Below, one piece after another: positions 37,289-43,992 of a stretch of 64,000 nucleotides of DNA; the stretch's first letter is position 1, and every line of letters starts with the position of its first letter. Source of the stretch: an uncultured Bacteroidales bacterium (GTDB taxonomy: Bacteria; Bacteroidota; Bacteroidia; Bacteroidales; Bacteroidaceae); assembly GCA_902781515.1 (NCBI GenBank), contig CACZJU010000016.1, positions 1 through 64,000 of the forward strand, read 5' to 3'. The translations under genes and the position numbers were made by a program. The notes under the pieces were generated by a model, which was not told the origin of the DNA, searched no databases, and saw only the letters and a program-made list of their open reading frames with translations.

Positions 37289-37699
37289 AAGGCGTCGCTC
37301 CATCCAGCCCTGCAGGATTATGCAGGCTGAAATCTCATCCACTAAAGCTTTGTTGCGACGTGCCATCTTACCGATACCGCTGTCGAGCATTGTCTGATGA
37401 GCCATTACGCTGGTATAGCGTTCGTCCCACCAAGTTACGGGGATTGAGGGGATTGCTTTCTGCAATCGTGCCACAAATGCCTCGACATTGCGAAGATTCT
37501 CGCTGGCGGCTCCGTTCGTCTGCATTGGACGTCCGACGACAAAACGCTCCACCTGTTCGCGCTGCACATAGTCCTGCAGGAAGCGCAGCAACTGGGGTGT
37601 ATCTACGGTCGTAAGCCCGTTCGCAATAATCTGCAAGGGGTCCGTCACAGCAATTCCTGTGCGACGGACCCCATAGTCTATTGCAAGTACCCTACTCAC
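37286..37699 (-). CDS. ruvX: Putative Holliday junction resolvase RuvX/YqgF
   Basis: A 137-residue RNase H-fold nuclease involved in pre-16S rRNA processing or junction resolution. RVLAIDYGVRRTGIAVTDP at residues 3-21 holds the first acidic residue, and VVGRPMQTNG and TWWDERYTSV are the other motifs. 10 bases downstream of the SPOR gene. Confidence 0.92.
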   Translation of the reverse strand: MSRVLAIDYGVRRTGIAVTDPLQIIANGLTTVDTPQLLRFLQDYVQREQVERFVVGRPMQTNGAASENLRNVEAFVARLQKAIPSIPVTWWDERYTSVMAHQTMLDSGIGKMARRNKALVDEISACIILQGWMERRL

Positions 37700-37709
37700 A
37701 AGGTATCAT

Positions 37710-38207
37710 TTACTTCTGATAGAGCAGCCAAGCACCGGGATAAGTGCCAATCAGGGCAGCGCGGCTCTGAGCAGCCTGTTCCTTGGTGTCGTGTGTAGAA
37801 GCAATTACACGATAGAAAAGCTTGCCGTCAACCATTGCCGAAACAATCTGTGCAGCATAACCCTTAGCAGCCAGTGTAGCCTGGAAGTTCTGAGCATTGC
37901 TCTGCAGTTGGAAAGAGTTCACAACTACGCTGAATGCCTTCAGACCAGAACCGTTAACCAATGTAACGTTCTCTGTGCGAACGCTAACACCGCTGTAGTC
38001 CTGAGCAGGAGTAGTCTGCTGTGTAGGAGTAACGGGAGTCACCTGCACGGGAGTGTTCTGCTGTGTGCCATACTCCTGAGGAGTGGTCACAACCTGGGTT
38101 GCCTGAGCCTTTTCATAGGCCTTTTTGTAGGCACTTTCCTTACTTTTACAACTTGTCATGGCGAGAACCATGAACACTGCTGAACCCAAAATAATGAGCT
38201 TCTTCAT
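37710..38207 (-). CDS. SPOR-domain lipoprotein
   Basis: A 165-residue predicted lipoprotein: signal peptide with lipobox LAMTSC (Cys near residue 20), a Thr/Gln/Pro-rich linker (residues 35-70), and a SPOR domain at about 83-162 (FSVVVNSFQLQSNAQNFQATLAAKGY). SPOR domains bind denuded septal peptidoglycan, so a role at the division site is likely. It has a strong promoter and heads the ruvX-def-TPR group. Confidence 0.85.
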   Translation of the reverse strand: MKKLIILGSAVFMVLAMTSCKSKESAYKKAYEKAQATQVVTTPQEYGTQQNTPVQVTPVTPTQQTTPAQDYSGVSVRTENVTLVNGSGLKAFSVVVNSFQLQSNAQNFQATLAAKGYAAQIVSAMVDGKLFYRVIASTHDTKEQAAQSRAALIGTYPGAWLLYQK

Positions 38208-38262
38208 AGTTTTTTAATGTCGTTTTATATTTGTAAATAAATTATTCCACTTTTTACCGCTA

Positions 38263-38293
38263 CAAATTTAGCATTTCCTATCGACATAGCAAA
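38263..38293 (-). promoter_or_regulatory. Promoter for the SPOR lipoprotein operon
   Basis: On the minus strand, TTTG (38293-38290) and TAAATTTG (38270-38263) are separated by 19 bases, an exact match to the consensus layout. Confidence 0.78.
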
Positions 38294-38367
38294 GCGTTCT
38301 TAAATAAAAAATAGTTAAAAGTTGATAAATATTGTTCTTTAATATAATGTATATAATAAATAATGTG

Positions 38368-38375
38368 TACATTTG
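38368..38375 (+). promoter_or_regulatory. -7 box for the YtxH gene
   Basis: TACATTTG fits TAnnTTTG and lies 43 bases before the ATG at 38419. No clear TTTG is seen upstream at the expected distance. Confidence 0.55.
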
Positions 38376-38418
38376 TGGCAGACAACTATCTATTTATTAA
38401 CCTAAAACACAAAAGACT

Positions 38419-38622
38419 ATGAAAGCTTTGAATTATCTTATGGCATTCATTGGCGGTGCTGCCATCGGTGCTGCTGCAGGTTTGTTGTTAGCCCCCGAAA
38501 AGGGAAGCGAACTGCGTGAAAAGATTGCAGAGGCTCTGCGCAAGCGCGGCATCCGTCTGTCGTCGAAGGAAATGAGCAACCTCGTTGACGAGATTGCAGA
38601 AGAACTGCAACCCGAAGAATAA
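38419..38622 (+). CDS. YtxH-domain small membrane protein
   Basis: A 67-residue protein with one N-terminal Gly/Ala-rich membrane helix (LMAFIGGAAIGAAAGLLLAP) followed by EKGSELREKIAEALRKRG, the YtxH/gas-vesicle-like signature. Such proteins are general envelope or stress proteins. The stop overlaps the next start by one base. Confidence 0.85.
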   Translation: MKALNYLMAFIGGAAIGAAAGLLLAPEKGSELREKIAEALRKRGIRLSSKEMSNLVDEIAEELQPEE

Positions 38623-39215
38623 TGCGGTTCAACCTGTTTAGCGACACGCAACGACAGATGCAAGAACTTCTTCAGGAGACCCGCTCGTATGTGGGTCTTC
38701 AGAAGGAGGTTCTGGTGTTGGAGACTCGCGACAAGCTCTCCATCATCCTCTCGCATCTGGCTATCGCCGTAGTATGTCTGGTGCTGGGAGGCATGGTGCT
38801 GCTGTTCTTCTCTTTCTTCCTGGCATACATCATCGGTCAGGCATTGGGCAACGTGGCTCTTGGCTTTGCATGCGTCACGGCCTTCGTCATTCTGTTGCTG
38901 ATAGTTTTCTGGATGAAACGTGAGGCATGGGTGGTTCGTCCCATCAACAGCCTTACCGCTTCCTTGTTCGTTGTCAACGACGAAACCCTGACAAGCGAAA
39001 ACGCAACAGAGAAACTGCGTGAAAGCCGCAGTCGCATGTCGGACAGCTTCGGACTTCTGGTCAACCCGTCAGACAAAGCGGAAGGCACCAATGCTAAGAG
39101 CATCAGCAATATGGTGAGTCGCGGCTTCGCCATTTACGAAGGACTGCGACTGGGATTGTCCATCGTACGAACCATGAGCAGCATATTTGGACGTCGCAAA
39201 CGCCGCCGCAGATGA
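38622..39215 (+). CDS. Holin-superfamily-like membrane protein
   Basis: A 197-residue protein. Residues 1-40 are amphipathic. Two membrane helices follow at about 43-70 and 75-98 (AVVCLVLGGMVLLFFSFFLAY; VALGFACVTAFVILLLIVFW). This fits the Phage_holin_3_6/DUF1469 family, which is usually chromosomal and not phage. The tail (about 120-197) is polar and ends in a basic run (FGRRKRRRR). Coupled to the YtxH gene upstream and a small gene downstream; no other phage gene is nearby. Confidence 0.75.
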   Translation: MRFNLFSDTQRQMQELLQETRSYVGLQKEVLVLETRDKLSIILSHLAIAVVCLVLGGMVLLFFSFFLAYIIGQALGNVALGFACVTAFVILLLIVFWMKREAWVVRPINSLTASLFVVNDETLTSENATEKLRESRSRMSDSFGLLVNPSDKAEGTNAKSISNMVSRGFAIYEGLRLGLSIVRTMSSIFGRRKRRRR

Positions 39216-39415
39216 GTGACGGCAATTTCAATAGGGCTCTCCTACCCCACACTCCTTATCAAAGCGGATTGAAGGCTGGTAAGGCTATGGGCAGTATGCA
39301 TGCTATTGAAGCCTTCAAGGACTATCTTGCGAAATTTCATCCTGAGCTCGACAACGAAAGTTTTCTTCAAAGGCTCGAAGATTTCCGTCAATTACTTTCC
39401 AACCGACTTCGCTAA
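39212..39415 (+). CDS. Small protein of unknown function
   Basis: A 67-residue protein that I do not recognise. Its ATG overlaps the previous stop by four bases (ATGA), which supports it being real. It has no membrane segment. The C-terminal half is helical and charged (AIEAFKDYLAKFHPELDNESFLQRLEDFRQLL). It probably works with the two membrane proteins of its operon. Confidence 0.6.
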   Translation: MSDGNFNRALLPHTPYQSGLKAGKAMGSMHAIEAFKDYLAKFHPELDNESFLQRLEDFRQLLSNRLR

Positions 39416-39479
39416 GCATCGCTGAAGAACAAAAACATGCGCACGGGATTCCTCTCGCGCGCGTACAATAACATTATAT

Positions 39480-39944
39480 ATGGAATACATGTCACAAGAG
39501 GGCTACGACAAAATCGTAGAGGAACTGCGCTATCTGGAACAGGTGGAACTGCCACGTGTGAAGGACGCTATTGCCGAAGCACGCGACAAAGGGGACCTGA
39601 GCGAGAATTTCGAATACCATGCAGCAAAGCGCGAACAGGGGAAACTTCTGAGCCGCATACGCTTCAAGCAGCGAGTGCTGGAGTTTGCACGTGTCATAGA
39701 CACGTCGCGACTCGATGCCGACAGCGTGGGGCTCCTCAGTCGTGTGGAGGTCACCAACCTCACCACCAACAGCCGCATGACCTTCACCGTTGTCAGTCCT
39801 CACGAGGCAAACATGCGCGAGAACAAGATTTCCATCAAGTCCCCCATCGGACAGGCCCTGCTCAAGCATCACGCTGGCGACACTGTCGAGGTTCAAGTCC
39901 CAGCCGGCACCATCAAGCTCCGCATCGAATCCGTCACCCTCTAA
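39480..39944 (+). CDS. greA: Transcription elongation factor GreA
   Basis: GreA rescues backtracked RNA polymerase. The N-terminal coiled coil carries the acidic tip motif DKGDLSENFEY (about residues 36-46). The C-terminal domain ends with SPIGQALLKHHAGDTVEVQVP. 154 residues, family length. Confidence 0.95.
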   Translation: MEYMSQEGYDKIVEELRYLEQVELPRVKDAIAEARDKGDLSENFEYHAAKREQGKLLSRIRFKQRVLEFARVIDTSRLDADSVGLLSRVEVTNLTTNSRMTFTVVSPHEANMRENKISIKSPIGQALLKHHAGDTVEVQVPAGTIKLRIESVTL

Positions 39945-39958
39945 CAATTTGTAGCAAT

Positions 39959-40095
39959 GTAGCAACGTAGCAACGTCGCATTAAGGTGTTTCCATATCTG
40001 CAGAAAGCTATATATATTTCCATAACTGCCTGATATAGAAAGATCCGCGGTTTGCATATCGAAAGGTGCTTAATGCTACGTTGCGACGTTGCTAC
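39959..40095. repeat. 27-base inverted repeat around an 83-base spacer
   Basis: The left arm (39959-39985, GTAGCAACGTAGCAACGTCG...) pairs with the right arm (40069-40095) with only two mismatches. Each arm itself contains tandem GTAGCAAC words. It lies just after greA. It could form a large cruciform or RNA hairpin, or mark the ends of a small mobile unit; no transposase or coding frame is inside. Confidence 0.7.
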
Positions 40096-40135
40096 AAAAC
40101 CACGTTTTGCCCTCGCACCCTTGTGCAAGCCGCCC

Positions 40136-40297
40136 GTCTTACGGCAATAAGACGCCCGTCTTACGGCGATAAGGTCTAGACCTTATGGTGATAGGTTCTA
40201 GAACTTATGCCCACAGGTTAACTTAACCTTTGTCGATAAGTTAACTTAACCTTTGCCCATAGGTTGCATAACCCTTCGGCAGGAGGGATAGTAATGC
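40136..40297. repeat. Mosaic palindromic repeat array (22-23-base period)
   Basis: Seven or eight consecutive units about 22-23 bases apart. The cores change along the array: GTCTTACGG at 40136 and 40158, AAGGTCTAGACCTT at 40171, AGGTTCTAGAACTT at 40193, AGGTTAACTTAACCT centred at 40222, AGTTAACTTAACCT centred at 40245, AGGTTGCATAACC centred at 40267, and GGGATAGTAATGC at 40286. Linkers are variants of TTTGCCCAT, TTTGTCGAT and TATGGTGAT. Core and linker types match arrays B and C near the window start and the array inside fkp. Confidence 0.85.
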
Positions 40298-40338
40298 AAC
40301 GAAAGAGGCGGCCAGTGGTGGTCGTCTCTTTCGTTTTA
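40298..40338 (+). terminator. Long hairpin terminator after the array
   Basis: AACGAAAGAGGCG (40298-40310) pairs with CGTCTCTTTCGTT (40323-40335), one G-T pair, with TTTT directly after it on the plus strand. It lies between greA (+) and the DUF4301 gene (-) and could serve either direction. Confidence 0.7.
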
Positions 40339-40373
40339 AATGATAAATATTAAATAATAAATGATAAATAATA

Positions 40374-41891
40374 TCATTGATGCTCGGGGCGGAGGAGGTC
40401 GCAGACGGTCTTGACGGGGTTGAAGGTTTCGAGGGGAACTTCAACGAAGACGGTGGACCAGTCGCTCATGGCTCCGTTCCAGAGGCCGGGCAGTTCGAGG
40501 GCTTTGAGTTCCTTGCCGCTCTTGCTCTTGTAGGAGATGAAACCTGTGGCAGGGTCAACGAAGCGTGGAAGGTCGAACTTCTCGCCCTTGTAGTCGCGAA
40601 TGCCGCAAACAAGGTCAACGGGGTTGAAGTGAGTGCCTTCGGTGAACATCTTCATGTATTCGGGATTGTTCTTGTCAATCTGACTGCTTTCGAGGATTTG
40701 CAACGAGATGCTGCCATCGGGGTTGTAGGCAAGGAATGGACCTCCACCTGGTTCGCCCACATTCTTAACGACACCACATACGCGCATGGGGCGGTTCAGC
40801 TTCTTGCGCAGGTAGCTGACGAGTTCGGCATCCTCCAAATCCTTCAAGCCCGGCATATCGGTGCAGAGGTCGTGACGCACGAAACGTATCATTTCCTCAA
40901 TCTGAGCGTGAGAATAGGCTCCAGTATCCAAGAGACGCAGATAAGCAAAAGCCTTCGCCTGCAGCGATACGAGCACACCAGCTATCACCTGTTTCCAAGT
41001 CACCGTTACGGGTTTCAGTCTATCAGGCACAACATTATCGATATTCTTCACAAAGACAATATCGCTCTTGAGGTCGCTAAGATTCTGAATGAGAGCACCA
41101 TGACCACCCGGACGGAAGAGCAGCGAGCCGTCGTCCTGACGGAATGGCGTATTGTCCATATTGGCAGCAACGGTGTCCGTAGAAGGTTTCTGTTCGCTGA
41201 ACGATACGTGATACTTAATCTTATATTTATTCTCGTATTCAGGCAGGATGCGCTCCACAAGAGCCTCGAAGAGCTCGCGATGTTCGGTGCTGACGGTGAA
41301 ATGAACGTCGGCTTCACCACGCGACTGGGCATAGAGAGCAGCCTCCACGAGATGTTCTTCGAGCGGAGTACGAACCTCCTCGTCATAAGCATGGAACTGG
41401 AGCAAGCCCTTTGGCAACTGACCGTAATTCAGTCCTTCCTCGCTGAGCATAGCGCGAACCACAGCCTTGTAGTTGCCCTCGTCAATCAAGGCATCAACAC
41501 CCATTCCCTCGCATACCTCGCAGGCATCGTCTAGAGCCTGGAAGAATGCAAACTTGTGAATGCCCTCGAAATACTGCTTCTCGGCTGGTTTCGTAGGCAC
41601 ATCGTAGTCGGCATCCAGAAACTCGAACATATCCTTGAACATACGGCTGGCAGCACCAGAGGCAGGCACGAACTTCGTGATGTGATGCCCCTCGGCCTTG
41701 TAATCGTCCCAAGCCTTAACGTACTGCTTCTGAGCTGCATCGTCAATAGCCAAGATGCCGTTGCCAATGGCTGCTGCACCTGCCAAACGCAGGAATGGGA
41801 AACCTGTCTGAAAATCCTTCAACTGCTGGTTGATTTGCGCCTCGCTGATACCCTTGGCTTCAAGCTGCGCACGGTCTGTTGCTGTCAACAT
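40374..41891 (-). CDS. DUF4301 domain protein
   Basis: About 505 residues of the DUF4301 family, found mainly in Bacteroidota. Signatures include FVPASGAASRMFKDM (about residues 73-87), FRPGGHGALIQNL and GEPGGGPFLA. The glycine-rich segments suggest a nucleotidyltransferase-like fold, but the function is not established. The frame is open to 41921 (TTG), which lies in the promoter box; the start MLTATDRAQLEAKGIS at 41891 agrees with the family. Confidence 0.85.
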   Translation of the reverse strand: MLTATDRAQLEAKGISEAQINQQLKDFQTGFPFLRLAGAAAIGNGILAIDDAAQKQYVKAWDDYKAEGHHITKFVPASGAASRMFKDMFEFLDADYDVPTKPAEKQYFEGIHKFAFFQALDDACEVCEGMGVDALIDEGNYKAVVRAMLSEEGLNYGQLPKGLLQFHAYDEEVRTPLEEHLVEAALYAQSRGEADVHFTVSTEHRELFEALVERILPEYENKYKIKYHVSFSEQKPSTDTVAANMDNTPFRQDDGSLLFRPGGHGALIQNLSDLKSDIVFVKNIDNVVPDRLKPVTVTWKQVIAGVLVSLQAKAFAYLRLLDTGAYSHAQIEEMIRFVRHDLCTDMPGLKDLEDAELVSYLRKKLNRPMRVCGVVKNVGEPGGGPFLAYNPDGSISLQILESSQIDKNNPEYMKMFTEGTHFNPVDLVCGIRDYKGEKFDLPRFVDPATGFISYKSKSGKELKALELPGLWNGAMSDWSTVFVEVPLETFNPVKTVCDLLRPEHQ

Positions 41892-41918
41892 AAGAATTAG
41901 ATTTATTGTTAAGTATTG

Positions 41919-41926
41919 CAAAGATA
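41919..41926 (-). promoter_or_regulatory. -7 box for the DUF4301 gene
   Basis: The minus strand reads TATCTTTG, 27 bases before ATG 41891. It faces away from the relA-type promoter at 41972. Confidence 0.68.
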
Positions 41927-41934
41927 AACATAAA

Positions 41935-41963
41935 ATACGAATTACGAATTACGAATTACGAAA
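41935..41963. repeat. ACGAATT tandem repeat in a divergent promoter region
   Basis: Three copies of ACGAATT plus flanks lie between two divergent -7 boxes, where the -33 elements of both genes should be. Similar TACGAATTACGAA words occur at 52558-52590. Confidence 0.65.
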
Positions 41964-41971
41964 TTATTTCG

Positions 41972-41979
41972 TATCTTTG
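41972..41979 (+). promoter_or_regulatory. -7 box for the relA-type gene
   Basis: TATCTTTG, perfect consensus, 46 bases before the ATG at 42026. Confidence 0.68.
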
Positions 41980-42025
41980 TGGGAACTTAAAATGAAATCC
42001 GAAATCCGAATTACGAAATACGAGG

Positions 42026-43972
42026 ATGAACGACGAAATACGAGATATATTAGCAACGATGGTGGGCGGTGAAGAAACGCGCGATGCGATGTTCACAGAC
42101 ACCAAGATGATTGACGAGGGAGCCACTCGACTGAGCGGCCTGCTGGCAAGCGTGTCGCCGTCATCTATCGGCACCGAGAACTTCCTCTCCCTGTTCATCA
42201 CCACGGCTGGCGACATACGCACGATACTATATATGATTGCCCGCTGCCTGACAGACATCCGTCGTTATGATACAGAGAATCCCAACCCTGTTCTTGTGTC
42301 GGAGGCTGCAAACCTGTATGCGCCGCTTGCCCACAAACTGGGTCTCTATATGGTGAAGACAGAACTCGAAGACCTCAGCCTGAAATATTCCGAGCACGAT
42401 GTCTATTACCACATCGCACACGAACTGAATCAGAAAAAGCGTGAGCGTGAAGAGTATATTGCACGATTCGTTGAGAGCATCGACAAGCGTCTGAAACAGA
42501 CAACACTGAAATATCACATCAAGCAGCGCACGAAGTCCATTCACAGCATCTGGCAGAAGATGCAGAAACAGAAGGTGGATGTGGACGGAGTGTTCGACCT
42601 CTTTGCCCTGCGTATCATTCTGGATTCGGCACCAGAGCGCGAACATGCCGACTGCTGGCAGGTGTTCTCCATAATCACCGATATGTATCAGTCGAACCCC
42701 AAACGAATGCGCGACTGGCTCAGCAGTCCCAAGTCGAACGGCTACGAGAGTCTGCACATAACCGTGCTGGGACCTGACAACCGATGGGTGGAGGTGCAGA
42801 TAAGAACCGAGCGCATGGACGATATTGCCGAACACGGACTTGCTGCCCATTGGAGATACAAGGGAATAAAGAGCACAGAAGGCGGCATTGAAGCATGGAT
42901 GACCAACATCCGTGCTGCGCTGGAGGCTGGCGACAAAGACTCGCTGACGGGTCTTGTGGAGGACGAAGTGTTCGTGTTTACTCCTCGTGGTGACCTCTTC
43001 CGACTGCCGATGGGTGCTACCCTACTCGACTTCGCATATGCCGTACATACACAGGTCGGCAACCATTGTACAGGAGGTTTGATTGGAGGCCGTCATGTAA
43101 CCCTGAAACAGAAGCTGCAGAGCGGCGACCATGTGGAAATCCACACCTCCAACAACCAATCGCCAAAACAGGATTGGCTGAACATTGCTACTACCAGTCG
43201 TGCCCGTGCCAAGATACGCCAGAGCCTGAAGGAGGCAGAGGCAGGACGCATAACGCTGGCAAAGGAACTGCTGGAGCGTAAGATGAAGAATCGCAAGGTG
43301 GAATACAGCGAACCCACGCTCATGCACACCATCAAGCGTTTGGGCTACAAAGTGGTGACCGACTTCTACAGAGCCATTGCCGAAGAGAAGCAGGACATCA
43401 ACCAAATGCTGGAGGCGTATCTTTCGCAACAGCGTCATGAACGTGGCGAAGACGAAGTGGAAACACGCTCCGCTGCCGACTACATCATGCAACAGGACGC
43501 TGACGATGAGCGACATCATTCCAGCGGCGATGTGTTGGTGATAGACCAGAACCTGAAGGGCGTAGATTTCCAACTTGCCAAATGCTGCCGTCCGATATAC
43601 GGCGACGAGGTGTTCGGATTCATCTCCGCAACAGGAGGCATCAAGATTCATCGTGTTGACTGTCCGAATGCCCGAGCCATGCGCGACCGTGCTCCATATC
43701 GTTTCGTAAAGGCACGCTGGGCTTCGAAGCACGGCAACCAATACAGCATCACACTGCACATAGTCGGACAGGACGATATGGGCATTGTGAACAACATCAC
43801 GAGCATCATCTCGAAGGAAGAGAAAATGCTCATGCGTAGCATCAACATCGACTCCAACGACGGACTGTTTTCAGGTCATCTGACTGTGATGCTTGAAGAT
43901 ACCGACCGTCTGACAAGCCTCATAAAGAAGCTGAAGACAATACGCGGAGTGAAGAATGTAACCAGAGTCTGA
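42026..43972 (+). CDS. relA: RelA-type (p)ppGpp synthetase lacking the hydrolase motif
   Basis: A 648-residue long RelA/SpoT homologue. The synthetase domain is intact (FALRIILDS, SSPKSNGYESLHITV, EVQIRTERMDDIAEHGLAAHW). It is followed by TGS (VFVFTPRGDLFRLPMGATLLDFAY), a zinc-finger-like domain (QLAKCCRPIYGDEV, VDCPNA) and a C-terminal ACT domain. The N-terminal hydrolase region is shortened by about 80-100 residues: no HDxxED motif is present, and the usual NMRT segment reads CLTDIRR. It should therefore make but not degrade (p)ppGpp. Bacteroidota usually have a second bifunctional enzyme elsewhere. Confidence 0.88.
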   Translation: MNDEIRDILATMVGGEETRDAMFTDTKMIDEGATRLSGLLASVSPSSIGTENFLSLFITTAGDIRTILYMIARCLTDIRRYDTENPNPVLVSEAANLYAPLAHKLGLYMVKTELEDLSLKYSEHDVYYHIAHELNQKKREREEYIARFVESIDKRLKQTTLKYHIKQRTKSIHSIWQKMQKQKVDVDGVFDLFALRIILDSAPEREHADCWQVFSIITDMYQSNPKRMRDWLSSPKSNGYESLHITVLGPDNRWVEVQIRTERMDDIAEHGLAAHWRYKGIKSTEGGIEAWMTNIRAALEAGDKDSLTGLVEDEVFVFTPRGDLFRLPMGATLLDFAYAVHTQVGNHCTGGLIGGRHVTLKQKLQSGDHVEIHTSNNQSPKQDWLNIATTSRARAKIRQSLKEAEAGRITLAKELLERKMKNRKVEYSEPTLMHTIKRLGYKVVTDFYRAIAEEKQDINQMLEAYLSQQRHERGEDEVETRSAADYIMQQDADDERHHSSGDVLVIDQNLKGVDFQLAKCCRPIYGDEVFGFISATGGIKIHRVDCPNARAMRDRAPYRFVKARWASKHGNQYSITLHIVGQDDMGIVNNITSIISKEEKMLMRSINIDSNDGLFSGHLTVMLEDTDRLTSLIKKLKTIRGVKNVTRV

Positions 43973-43992
43973 ACAAACAAAAAACAAGAGAT

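Noticed and set aside
38622..39215. Prophage signal from a holin-like protein
   Set aside because: The family is common on chromosomes and no other phage gene is near.
39437..39970. Plus-strand frame overlapping greA
   Set aside because: Different frame of greA, rich in Arg, His and Cys with no domain; greA itself is certain.
40377..41534. Plus-strand frame of 385 codons
   Set aside because: Antisense shadow of the DUF4301 gene, which has family motifs and a promoter.
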